Shown: positions 52,225-60,541 of the stretch, piece by piece | How positions within the stretch are numbered: the stretch's first letter is position 1 | Layout: each line of letters opens with the position of its first letter | Assembly: GCA_965247125.1 (NCBI GenBank) | Contig: CBDFGO010000002.1 | Span: 1,364,001 to 1,428,000 of the forward strand | Length of the DNA stretch: 64,000 bases | Direction of reading: 5' to 3' | From: CALBJU01 sp965247125 | GTDB lineage: Bacteria; Bacteroidota; Rhodothermia; Rhodothermales; UBA10348 | Position numbers and translations under genes: made by a program | The notes under the pieces: model-generated | Told to the model about the DNA's origin: nothing | Database searches by the model: none | The model's input: the letters and a program-made list of their open reading frames with translations, nothing else

Positions 52225-55200
52225 ATGAAGCGCTATCTCTCCTTCTTACTGGTGATTTTTATTCTCGCGGCATTCGTATTTGAAGCAGCTGCTCAGACGG
52301 TTGCGCAAAACGACAGCTCTGCTGCGTATGCGCTAAAAACGAAGTCACTACCCCTCATTACAACGCGAACTCTGAAGTTCACAACGGATGAAGGGACGTG
52401 GATGTCACTCGACGTTTCACCCGATGGGTCGGAAATCGTGTTCGAACTGCTCGGCGATCTCTACACACTTCCGATTGAAGGGGGAGAAGCAACCCGGATC
52501 ACCAGTGGACAAGCATATGATATGCAGCCACGCTATTCGCCTGACGGTTCAAGGCTTGTTTTCATAAGCGACCGGGACGGTGCTGAAAACATCTGGCTTT
52601 CAGATACCGATGGAACGAATGCACATGCGCTTTCGAAAATCCAGTGGAAGAATTTCGTTTCTCCGACATGGACTCCCGATGGACAATACATCGTTGTTTC
52701 GCGCAACACCGAGCTTGTGCTCTATCACGTTGACGTCGTAGGCGGTTCGGGAATCGAGATCACGGGTAAAAAAGGAACCGAAACGGGCTCGTACTATGGG
52801 TCTGCGTTCGGCCCCGATCCCGATTACATTTGGATAAACGTGACGGGGACGCCCTCAAGCGGATTTGGGCTAAGCGCTTCGGGCGATGAAATGGAGCCGA
52901 CCTCGGAATTTGGGCATAGTCCGAGAAGCTCGCCCCGGGAAGTAGGTGCTTACCAGATAGGGCAGTTTGAGAGGGAGAGCGGCCGCGTTTTGGTGCGAAC
53001 GCATGAACATACAGGTGCCTTCCGTCCTGTGCCCAGCCCTGACGGGAAATGGTTGATCTACGCGACCAGATTCGATAGCAGAGAAGCGTTGAAGTTGCTT
53101 GATCTGGAAACAGGCGCTCTGACCTGGCTCAAAATGGATGTCCAGAGGGATGCCTCCCAGGGAGGAGGCACGAATGATCGCGATGTCTATCCGGGTTCTG
53201 CGTTCACTCCAGACTCCAAGGCTCTCATTACTTCCTATGGTGGAAAAATCATGCGTGTTGAGGTGCCCACAGGGGAGGCCACCGAAATTTCCTTCACGGC
53301 TGAAGTTGAACAAGAGCTGGGACCGCTCGCCAAGTTCGATTACCCGATCAACGACTCACTTCTCACGATTTCTCAGATTAGAGGTGCCAGACCATCTCCC
53401 GACGGCTCTTTTCTGGTGTTCGCCGCCCTCGATAGGCTGTGGATAGCGAATCTTGAGGCTGGTTCTGGTGACACGGCAGCAACGGATTCTACACACGCCA
53501 TCCTGCGAAATGCTCGTCGACTGACGTCAGAAACGGTGGTCGAACATGCTCCGGTCTGGTCGCCGAATGGTGTCTGGATCTCGTATGTCGTCTGGAGTGA
53601 CCAAACGGGTGGAGATATCTACCGAATGCGAGCAGACGGACGAGGTGCTCCTCAGCGACTCTCCGTTGAGTCTGCGTTCTTTGACAGGCTTGCCTATTCA
53701 AGGGATGGATCCCGGTTGTTGGCCGTCCGAGGTTCAAACAATCACCGAATGCGTACTCTGGAAGATTTCGGTTCTCATCATGGATCCGCCGAATTGGAGT
53801 ACGTTTGGCTTCCGGCAGATGGAGGTGCGCATAATCGCGTCAAATGGGTTGGGTCCGGTGCCACTCAGCAAGGCCGAAACGCGCCGCATGTCGGTCCAGA
53901 TCCTGAGAGGGTCTATATTTGGGCAGGAACTGAAGGGCTTCTCTCCATGCGATATGATGGAACCGACGTTCGAACTCTGCTGAAGGTAAAAGGCCCAGCG
54001 CATCCCAGATCTACGACTGGAGGTGGAACACCAAGCGAAGTGGTACTCTCCCCGGATGGGAATCGAGCGATTGTTCAGGCCAACCGGAACGTTTATCTCA
54101 TTACAGTGCCTCCTGTCGGAGGCGAAGCGCCGTCGGTTTCGGTCACGTCTTCTTCGAGTGTTCCGAACCGTCGATTGACGAAGGTAGGAGGTGATTTTGT
54201 CGGTTGGAGCTTGGACGGACAAACTGCGCATTACTCGATCGGAAGAAGTTATTTCGAGTGGGATGTTCAAAAGGCGGATTCTCTGTTTCGAGCTGATGCG
54301 ACTAAGAAGAGATTGGAAGCAGAGGCAAAGGCAGCTGCGATTCCCAAGTCGGATTCGACTAAGGTGGTGCCCGCGGATTCTTCTTTAGCAATCCCAGCGG
54401 ATTCCTCGATGGCAGTCGCCGCCGATTCGACGAGCAAGAAGAAGGACGAGAAGCCCGTCTATGAATCTGTCAGAACAGACATGGAGATTGTCGTTGCCAA
54501 GGATCGCCCTGAAGGCCTCGTCGCGTTGACTGGAGCTCGTCTGATCACTATGAAAGGGGACGAAATTATCGAATCAGGAGATATTCTGATAAGAAATAAT
54601 AGGATTGAGGCGATAGGACCGTCCGGGACCATCTCTATACCTGCGGCTGCATCGAGATTCGATATGTCTGGAAAGACTATATATCCGGGCCTCGTGGATA
54701 TCCACGCACACGCATGGTTTGCCTGGGGCGTGCACAGAACGCAGGTCTCACAGTATTTGGCGGCCCTCGCCTACGGCATCACTACGCAACGTGATCCTCA
54801 GACGTCGGCAGAGGATCAAGTGTCCTATACGGACCTCATGGAAATCGGTGAATTTATTGGCCCCAGAAGTTATTCGACTGGCCCTGGCGTCTTTTCAGGT
54901 GACAATATTAAGAGCTTAAAAGAAGCCAGAGACGTTTTAAAGCGCTATTCGGAGTACTTCAATACTCAGACCATCAAACAATACATGGCTGGCGACCGCA
55001 AGATCAGACAGTGGGTAATAATGGCGGCGAAAGAGCTTGGACTGACCCCAACGACGGAAGGCGGCTCCAATTTCACGATGAACCTTACGCTCATGCAGGA
55101 TGGTTACGCTGGTTTGGAGCACTCACTCCCCATCAGTCCGTTTTACAAGGACGTGGTTGATTTGACGACCTTTAGCGGCCTTACGTACACGCCAACATTG

Positions 55201-55743
55201 ATCGTCGCCTACGGGGGGCCTTCGGGTATTAACTACTATATAACCCACACGAATCTGGATGAGATAGAGCGCTTAAAGCGGTTCACGCCTCACGATGAAC
55301 TGGACCAGTGGAAGCGTATGACGTATTACCGAGACGATCAATATGTCCATCCACTTCATGCCAAGCAGCTCACTAAAGTTGTAGAGGCAGGCGGGCGCGT
55401 CGGATTAGGCTCTCACGGGGAAGTCCAAGGAATTGGGGCTCACTGGGAGTTGTGGATGATGGCTTCGGGAGGAATGGACCTACACGATGCGCTGCGTGCA
55501 GCGACCATCCATGGGGCTGATGCCATCGGGCTCGACAACGACCTGGGATCAATTGAAGTTGGAAAGCTGGCCGACCTGCAAGTGCTCGATTCAAATCCAC
55601 TGGACGACATTAAAAATTCCATCGACATCAGCTATGTCATGAAAAACGGTCGCTTATACGAGGCGGACACGCTTAATGAAATCTGGCCGCGTCAGAAGGA
55701 TCTTCCAGCACAGTGGTGGTGGCGTTTCGAACCGACAGAGTAA
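52225..55743 (+). CDS. Exported TolB/PD40 propeller-amidohydrolase fusion
   Basis: 1172 residues with a signal peptide (MKRYLSFLLVIFILAAFVFEAAAQ). Residues about 50-700 form PD40-type propeller blades (YSPDGSRLVFISDRDG; SPDGSFLVFAALDRLW; SPNGVWISYVVWSD). A linker near 690-730 is rich in Ala, Lys and repeated PADSS. The C-terminal amidohydrolase domain has H827-x-H829 in YPGLVDIHAHAWF, a later His in GLEHSLP, and the family ending ADAIGLDNDLGSIEVGKLADL. Such fusions are common in Bacteroidota and may be periplasmic peptidases or amidases; the substrate is unknown. It is the only + strand gene of the island, and its stop codon ends 1 bp before the attR-like repeat. Confidence 0.9.
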   Translation: MKRYLSFLLVIFILAAFVFEAAAQTVAQNDSSAAYALKTKSLPLITTRTLKFTTDEGTWMSLDVSPDGSEIVFELLGDLYTLPIEGGEATRITSGQAYDMQPRYSPDGSRLVFISDRDGAENIWLSDTDGTNAHALSKIQWKNFVSPTWTPDGQYIVVSRNTELVLYHVDVVGGSGIEITGKKGTETGSYYGSAFGPDPDYIWINVTGTPSSGFGLSASGDEMEPTSEFGHSPRSSPREVGAYQIGQFERESGRVLVRTHEHTGAFRPVPSPDGKWLIYATRFDSREALKLLDLETGALTWLKMDVQRDASQGGGTNDRDVYPGSAFTPDSKALITSYGGKIMRVEVPTGEATEISFTAEVEQELGPLAKFDYPINDSLLTISQIRGARPSPDGSFLVFAALDRLWIANLEAGSGDTAATDSTHAILRNARRLTSETVVEHAPVWSPNGVWISYVVWSDQTGGDIYRMRADGRGAPQRLSVESAFFDRLAYSRDGSRLLAVRGSNNHRMRTLEDFGSHHGSAELEYVWLPADGGAHNRVKWVGSGATQQGRNAPHVGPDPERVYIWAGTEGLLSMRYDGTDVRTLLKVKGPAHPRSTTGGGTPSEVVLSPDGNRAIVQANRNVYLITVPPVGGEAPSVSVTSSSSVPNRRLTKVGGDFVGWSLDGQTAHYSIGRSYFEWDVQKADSLFRADATKKRLEAEAKAAAIPKSDSTKVVPADSSLAIPADSSMAVAADSTSKKKDEKPVYESVRTDMEIVVAKDRPEGLVALTGARLITMKGDEIIESGDILIRNNRIEAIGPSGTISIPAAASRFDMSGKTIYPGLVDIHAHAWFAWGVHRTQVSQYLAALAYGITTQRDPQTSAEDQVSYTDLMEIGEFIGPRSYSTGPGVFSGDNIKSLKEARDVLKRYSEYFNTQTIKQYMAGDRKIRQWVIMAAKELGLTPTTEGGSNFTMNLTLMQDGYAGLEHSLPISPFYKDVVDLTTFSGLTYTPTLIVAYGGPSGINYYITHTNLDEIERLKRFTPHDELDQWKRMTYYRDDQYVHPLHAKQLTKVVEAGGRVGLGSHGEVQGIGAHWELWMMASGGMDLHDALRAATIHGADAIGLDNDLGSIEVGKLADLQVLDSNPLDDIKNSIDISYVMKNGRLYEADTLNEIWPRQKDLPAQWWWRFEPTE

Positions 55744-55744
55744 T

Positions 55745-55788
55745 CTCTGGAGCAGGAGGTTCAAGGTTCGAATCCTTGTAGGGCAACA
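55745..55788 (+). repeat. attR-like perfect copy of the tRNA-Gln 3' half
   Basis: 44 of 44 bases equal 33464-33507. The copy begins exactly at the first base of the anticodon loop; no 5' half precedes it, so it is not a functional tRNA. A terminator hairpin follows as at a genuine tRNA gene. Confidence 0.9.
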
Positions 55789-55791
55789 GCA

Positions 55792-55824
55792 AAGTCCCGT
55801 AGTCACAAAGTGGCTGCGGGACTT
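55792..55824 (+). terminator. Terminator after the attR-like repeat
   Basis: A 15-bp stem (55792-55806 with 55810-55824, AAA loop, G-T wobbles only), followed by CTACATTTT. It could end the amidohydrolase transcript. Its sequence is homologous to the hairpin at 40136-40160. Confidence 0.8.
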
Positions 55825-55832
55825 CTACATTT

Positions 55833-55855
55833 TAGTCGTGTTGGATACACGACTA
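55833..55855. promoter_or_regulatory. Perfect 9-bp inverted repeat upstream of padR
   Basis: TAGTCGTGT - TGGAT - ACACGACTA. It may be a second hairpin or an operator for the PadR regulator that starts 80 bp downstream. Confidence 0.45.
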
Positions 55856-55861
55856 TTATCT

Positions 55862-55893
55862 GTTCCATATATTGGAACTGATCAATATTTTTG
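55862..55893 (+). promoter_or_regulatory. Inverted repeat next to a Bacteroidota-type -7 box
   Basis: GTTCCA - TATAT - TGGAAC (55862-55878) is a perfect dyad. Seven bases further, TATTTTTG (55886-55893) matches the TAnnTTTG -7 consensus of Bacteroidota. The arrangement would suit autoregulation by PadR, but no -33 TTTG is obvious. Confidence 0.45.
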
Positions 55894-55934
55894 CGTATTG
55901 TATTTGTTCCACTCTCTGAAACACACCACAACCT

Positions 55935-56267
55935 GTGAAAATACTCACTCGATCAGAAGAGTTCGTCCTACTTGCCGTCTGGAAGCTGCGCGAGAACGCG
56001 TTCAGTCTGCCGATTCGCAAACAGATATCTGAAACTACAGGCTACGACTGGTCTCTCGGGTCCATTTATACGCCGCTGGAGCGACTCGTAAAGAAAGACC
56101 TGCTGACCTCCTACACCACACAGCCGACAACAGAACGTGGCGGGCGTCACAGACGCGTCTACCAACTGACGACACGGGGCCGCCAAGAGCTCATCAGGAT
56201 CCAGACAGTTGAACGTGAGATGTGGTCAGGTGTGACCCTACTGGCCCTGGAGGTCGCCCCCGAATGA
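55935..56267 (+). CDS. PadR-family transcriptional regulator
   Basis: 110 residues from a GTG. The winged-helix pattern EEFVLLAVWKLRENAFSLPIR, YDWSLGSIYTPLERLVKKDLL and RRVYQLTTRGRQELI is typical of PadR proteins controlling transporter operons. It overlaps the next ORF by ATGA and is 218 bp upstream of the permease, so it probably represses its own operon. Two inverted repeats upstream are candidate binding sites. Confidence 0.9.
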   Translation: MKILTRSEEFVLLAVWKLRENAFSLPIRKQISETTGYDWSLGSIYTPLERLVKKDLLTSYTTQPTTERGGRHRRVYQLTTRGRQELIRIQTVEREMWSGVTLLALEVAPE

Positions 56268-56467
56268 AACTGAACGGCTCTCACAAACCACCCCGCCTGG
56301 CTGAGATTCTTCTCACCTGGTTGTTGCCGGAGGATCGCTTGCGGACACCCTCAGGGGACTTCGAGGAATACTACAACGAAGTTGTGCGTGAGCGGGGGGA
56401 GTTTCGTGCTTGGCTCTGGTATTGGCTCCAAGCCCTGAAACTGATTCCAGACAGGCTTTCTGAATAA
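56264..56467 (+). CDS. Stand-alone permease prefix domain
   Basis: 67 residues from the ATG at 56264, overlapping the PadR stop. The sequence PPRLAEILLTWLLPEDRLRTPSGDFEEYY followed by FRAWLWYWLQALKLIPDRL matches the N-terminal prefix (permease prefix domain 2) that is fused to the permease at 60542-63127 in this same window. Here it is a separate ORF with its own stop, 18 bp before the permease start. The role of the prefix is not known; it may dock the permease or the regulator. Confidence 0.75.
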   Translation: MKLNGSHKPPRLAEILLTWLLPEDRLRTPSGDFEEYYNEVVRERGEFRAWLWYWLQALKLIPDRLSE

Positions 56468-56485
56468 TCGTATTGGACGGTAGTC

Positions 56486-59098
56486 ATGATCAAAAACCAG
56501 CTCAAATCCGTACTTCGCACGCTGCGTTCTCAAAAGGGTTACGCCATCCTCAATATTGGCGGGCTTTCCGTCGGCATCGCCCTCAGCATACTGGCATTGC
56601 TCTATGTTCAGCACGAATACAACTTCGACAGCGGTCTTTCGAAGGCGGATCGGATCTACCGGGTCGTTCAAGACATCAATATCCCGAGTTATCAAGGATT
56701 TAATGCGAAGGTAGCCCCAGGTCTCGCACGTAGCCTGTCGGAAAATTTCCCGGAAGTACTCCTCGCAACAAGAATTTCCAATGGAGCGAAGAAAACTCTT
56801 GCGTATGGCGACAGGACGTTCAAAACGAACAATCTAAATGCAGGCGACGGTCAGCATTTTGTGGTGGATCGATCGATAGTGGAGTTGTTTGACATTCAAA
56901 TTATTGGCGGTGACCCCGACGAACCCTTTCCAGCTGATAATTCTTTCCTGATCAGTGAATCAATGGCAGAAAAAATATTTGGGGAAGACAATCCGATCGG
57001 TAGGCCCATCACGCTGACTGGGCCGTGGTTGGGATCCCATGAAAATGTTGTGACGGCTGAGGCTCGAGATATGCCGGCCAATTCCCATTTTCAATTCGAC
57101 CTTCTCGATCCGATTGATGAGGTACCCGATCCGGGACAATCTTATAACGCTCAGCGGCAGTCGGGCGTCTACACATACATCCTTTTGCCCGAGGCGTATC
57201 CTCCTGAGCGTCTCGAGGAAAAATTTCCCGCATTCGTGGACAGAGTTCTTGGTCCAGAAGTGGAAACTTTCTGGGGCGGTTCCTGGGAAAATATTAAGGC
57301 AAACGGAGGTGGTTGGACGCTTCACCTGCAAGGGCTCACGGACGTACATCTGGATGCCAGGTACGGGGAGTCGTTGGGGCGGCGAGGTAGCCGAACGAGC
57401 ATGGGTTTCTTCTCGATTGTAGCGATTTTTATTCTCGTACTTGCCTGCGTCAATTTCATGAATCTTGCGACCGCCAGGTCGTCAAGGCGCATTAAGGAGG
57501 TGGGTATTCGTAAGGTTGTTGGATCTTCGCGTACGCAACTTATACACCAATTCCTTCTTGAGTCGATCCTCATCAGTCTGTTCTCTCTATTAGTGGCTTG
57601 CGCCCTCGTGCTGCTGATGCTTCCCGCATTTAATACGTTCCTGGGTACCGAAGTAGCTTTTCACCTACTCGAGAACGTGTATCTCCTGCCTGGCCTGGTA
57701 GTCCTCGCCCTGACGGTGGGTGTTCTCGCTGGGAGCTACCCAGCTTTCTTCCTATCCGGCTTTCGCCCCGTCGAACTCTTTCGCGGAGCCCGGCGGAACG
57801 GCACGAGGGGCGTCTCTCTTCGCGACGGCCTTGTGGTTTTTCAGTTCATAATAACCGTGCTGTTAATCGTCGCCACCACCGTCGTATACAATCAGCTCTC
57901 TTTCATGCGGGACAAAGACCCCGGGTTCAACGATGACCAGGTTATTGTCGTACAAGATGTCCGAGATACGTTCGGGCGATCGGAAGGACCACGTTACCAG
58001 CGCTTGGTGGAGGAGCGTGGGTATAGCACAGATGACTATTGGAACATGAACCGTTCACAGATGAATGAACTAACCAACGGCGAAGATGGAATTGGTCGCT
58101 TCAATCAAAATGCGGCGAGGCGCGCACGCGTTTTTCAGCAGCAGCTTCTTAAAATACCGGCTATTCGAAGCGTGTCGCTTTCAGACGCGATTCCGGGGAG
58201 GGTTGACGACTGGTCGCATCTCGAACGGTCGGACCTACCAGAACGCGGTGCACAGGAAATTCGCATCTCACATATCGATTCAAATATTGTGGAAACGCTT
58301 CAGTTAGAACTGGTTGCCGGACGCGACCTGAGGAGTGATGATTCCATGGGTTCATATCTAAGCAATGAAACGGCTGCTCACATGTTCGGACCAGGATTCC
58401 CTTTAGGAAGTAACGGCATGGAACTACTCGTCAAGGCAGGATATGAGGCGCCAGCCTGGACGAATGGGCCGATCGTAGGAGTCGTGAAGGATTTCCACTC
58501 ATTCGATATGCGCTCCCAAGTCCAACCGAGATTCTTTCGGCTTATGCCACGGCATAGGCCGATTGACAATATGATCATTCGATTCCAATCGACCGACTTA
58601 CAAGCCACGCTGGCATCGATTGAACGCACTTGGGGCGAGTTCATAACGGACGAGCCGCTCAATTATACGTTTCTCGACCAGGATTTCGCGAGACTTTTCG
58701 AAGCGGAGAAACGGCTCGCCAAAGCGTTTGGATTTTTCGCCACTCTCGCCATCATAATCGCTTGTCTGGGACTATTCGGACTTGCGGCGTTCATGGCGGA
58801 GGTGCGAACGAAAGAAATCGGGGTTCGAAAAACCCTGGGAGCTTCGGTTCAGAACATTGTTCAGCTGATGTCGAGCCATTTCCTGTGGCTGCTTCTCATC
58901 GGAAACATCGTCGCATGGCCCATAGGATACATCGTGATGAACAAATGGCTCGAGGACTTCGCCTTTCGCATTGATATCGGTTTGGGCACTTTCCTGCTTA
59001 CGGGTGCGGTAGCTCTGCTCCTCGTGATTATTTCTGTGGGTGGACAAGCACTTCGTGCCTCACTCGCCAATCCGATCGATTCGTTGAGATACGAATGA
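56486..59098 (+). CDS. FtsX/MacB-type ABC transporter permease
   Basis: 870 residues, two permease modules and two MacB-type periplasmic cores. The first core begins after the helix at 18-38 (SLSVGIALSILALLYVQHEYNFD is typical). NLATARSSRRIKEVGIRKVVG near 330 and LAAFMAEVRTKEIGVRKTLGAS near 770 mark the two FtsX domains. The ATP-binding subunit is not nearby. It is the third gene of the PadR-prefix-permease operon. The general layout equals that of the partial permease at the window start and of the - strand permease at 60542. Confidence 0.92.
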   Translation: MIKNQLKSVLRTLRSQKGYAILNIGGLSVGIALSILALLYVQHEYNFDSGLSKADRIYRVVQDINIPSYQGFNAKVAPGLARSLSENFPEVLLATRISNGAKKTLAYGDRTFKTNNLNAGDGQHFVVDRSIVELFDIQIIGGDPDEPFPADNSFLISESMAEKIFGEDNPIGRPITLTGPWLGSHENVVTAEARDMPANSHFQFDLLDPIDEVPDPGQSYNAQRQSGVYTYILLPEAYPPERLEEKFPAFVDRVLGPEVETFWGGSWENIKANGGGWTLHLQGLTDVHLDARYGESLGRRGSRTSMGFFSIVAIFILVLACVNFMNLATARSSRRIKEVGIRKVVGSSRTQLIHQFLLESILISLFSLLVACALVLLMLPAFNTFLGTEVAFHLLENVYLLPGLVVLALTVGVLAGSYPAFFLSGFRPVELFRGARRNGTRGVSLRDGLVVFQFIITVLLIVATTVVYNQLSFMRDKDPGFNDDQVIVVQDVRDTFGRSEGPRYQRLVEERGYSTDDYWNMNRSQMNELTNGEDGIGRFNQNAARRARVFQQQLLKIPAIRSVSLSDAIPGRVDDWSHLERSDLPERGAQEIRISHIDSNIVETLQLELVAGRDLRSDDSMGSYLSNETAAHMFGPGFPLGSNGMELLVKAGYEAPAWTNGPIVGVVKDFHSFDMRSQVQPRFFRLMPRHRPIDNMIIRFQSTDLQATLASIERTWGEFITDEPLNYTFLDQDFARLFEAEKRLAKAFGFFATLAIIIACLGLFGLAAFMAEVRTKEIGVRKTLGASVQNIVQLMSSHFLWLLLIGNIVAWPIGYIVMNKWLEDFAFRIDIGLGTFLLTGAVALLLVIISVGGQALRASLANPIDSLRYE

Positions 59099-59203
59099 TT
59101 GGAACAGCGGCCCAGGTAACACTTGTGAGCATCCGGGAAGGATTGATCGTTATTTGCCTCATCGCCAGGCGTTGGTTATAGTGTCCAAAAGACCCGGTTG
59201 GCT

Positions 59204-60421
59204 ATGAGGAAGACATTATTCGTTCTTGTGACGCTGCTTTTAGCTGCTTGCGCGCCAGAAGCAGACGAGAACCAAGTAGATTATAGATTCGCTGCCCCCC
59301 AGATGAGCATGGACGCGGATCAATTGGCACGAATCCCTGCTCGGCTGCAGGAATTGGTGGATAGTGACCAAATCGCAGGCGCTGTGGTGGTCTTGGCGCG
59401 ACACGATGGTATTGTGCTGCTTGAGGCGGTCGGTTATCAGGATCTGGAGACCAAGGCGCCGATGCGCACCGATGCAATCTTTCGGATGGCGTCTGTGTCC
59501 AAGCCTGTGACCGCAATCGGCGTCATGATGTTGCAGGAAGAGGGAAGGTTGTGGACATGGGATCGGCTGGATAAACATTTGCCGGAATTTTCAAATCTTC
59601 AGACCGATCCGCCAAGCGAGCGAGCCGAGCCGGTAACTCTTCAAGGACTCCTGACGGGCACATCCGGCATTGGAGGCGGAGGGTATGTAGAAGGCTTCTA
59701 TGGAGAAAGCCTCGCCAACGTCGTTGCGTCCATCGCTTCGAACCCATTGGGATTCCCACCGAATACGAGATTTCGTTATAGCCAAGCCCCATTCGACATC
59801 TTGGGGCGCGTGATCGAAGTCGTATCGGGCGCTTCCTTCGAGGCGTTCATGCAGGATAGGCTATTCGGCCCCTTAGGAATGGGCGATAGCGGGTTCTTCG
59901 TGCCGCCCGAGAAGCGCGCTCGCATTCCAGGATTTTATCGAATGGAAGAAGGACTGCTTGTCGAAAACACATCATGGGAGTGTTTCTGCATAGACCTACC
60001 GCACGAGGGCCGACGCTTCCCAGCGCCAGCGTTCGGTCTCTACTCGACTGCGGAAGACCTCGGAGCCCTCCTCCAAATGATGCTGAACAAGGGCGCCTAT
60101 AATGGTCACCGAGTCCTTTCTCAAGCTTCGATCACGGCGATGAGCACAAACCAGATAAGCGAAAGTGTCCGAAGCCAAAACGTAAACGCTGTCAGGAAAC
60201 CAACGTGGGGATTTGGTTGGGAGGTCGGGTATCCCGGGCTCGGTGGTCCGCTTGCGTCATCACGAATCTATGGCCACGGAGGCAGGAGTGGCGTTAAGAT
60301 TTGGGTGGATCCCGAAAACGATCTGGCCGGAGCATTCTTGATCCATCAAACGGGTAGTGTGAGAACGAGCCTGACTAAGGCGATTATACAGATGGCCACT
60401 GCTGCCGTGGTAGACCCGTAG
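59204..60421 (+). CDS. Lipoprotein beta-lactamase-family serine hydrolase
   Basis: 405 residues from the ATG at 59204; the TTG two codons upstream is less likely. The lipobox LLLAAC places Cys16 as the lipid anchor. The catalytic SxxK is SVSK at 97-100, the Tyr motif reads YSQAPFD, and the third motif is HGGRSG. These are class C-type esterase/peptidase features, and no zinc motif is present. The substrate is unknown. It sits between two oppositely oriented permease loci and does not obviously belong to either operon. Confidence 0.88.
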   Translation: MRKTLFVLVTLLLAACAPEADENQVDYRFAAPQMSMDADQLARIPARLQELVDSDQIAGAVVVLARHDGIVLLEAVGYQDLETKAPMRTDAIFRMASVSKPVTAIGVMMLQEEGRLWTWDRLDKHLPEFSNLQTDPPSERAEPVTLQGLLTGTSGIGGGGYVEGFYGESLANVVASIASNPLGFPPNTRFRYSQAPFDILGRVIEVVSGASFEAFMQDRLFGPLGMGDSGFFVPPEKRARIPGFYRMEEGLLVENTSWECFCIDLPHEGRRFPAPAFGLYSTAEDLGALLQMMLNKGAYNGHRVLSQASITAMSTNQISESVRSQNVNAVRKPTWGFGWEVGYPGLGGPLASSRIYGHGGRSGVKIWVDPENDLAGAFLIHQTGSVRTSLTKAIIQMATAAVVDP

Positions 60422-60541
60422 GCCAACTTAGCCTTTCAAAGGTTGGGTCCAGTTGAGTAACCCAAGCCCGGGAAGAGAACCAACTGCTCTCTTGTATCGT
60501 CTTCACGGCTGACGCTAACTCAGTGCAGAAGACACCTATTT

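Larger units (their letters stand above)
33464..55788. mobile_element. tRNA-Gln-anchored genomic island, about 22.3 kb
   Basis: The segment is bounded by the intact tRNA-Gln and a perfect copy of its 3' half. Eleven of the twelve genes inside are on the - strand. They are three Ser/Thr kinases, a small three-gene cluster, an amino-alcohol catabolic module, a multicopper oxidase and a propeller-amidohydrolase. Internal decayed copies of the tRNA 3' end suggest several nested or successive acquisitions. No integrase, relaxase or phage structural gene was found, so it is probably no longer autonomous. Confidence 0.7.

Noticed and set aside
55745..55788. Second tRNA gene
   Set aside because: Only the anticodon loop to the 3' end is present. 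The acceptor 5' strand and D-arm are absent, so it cannot fold as a tRNA.
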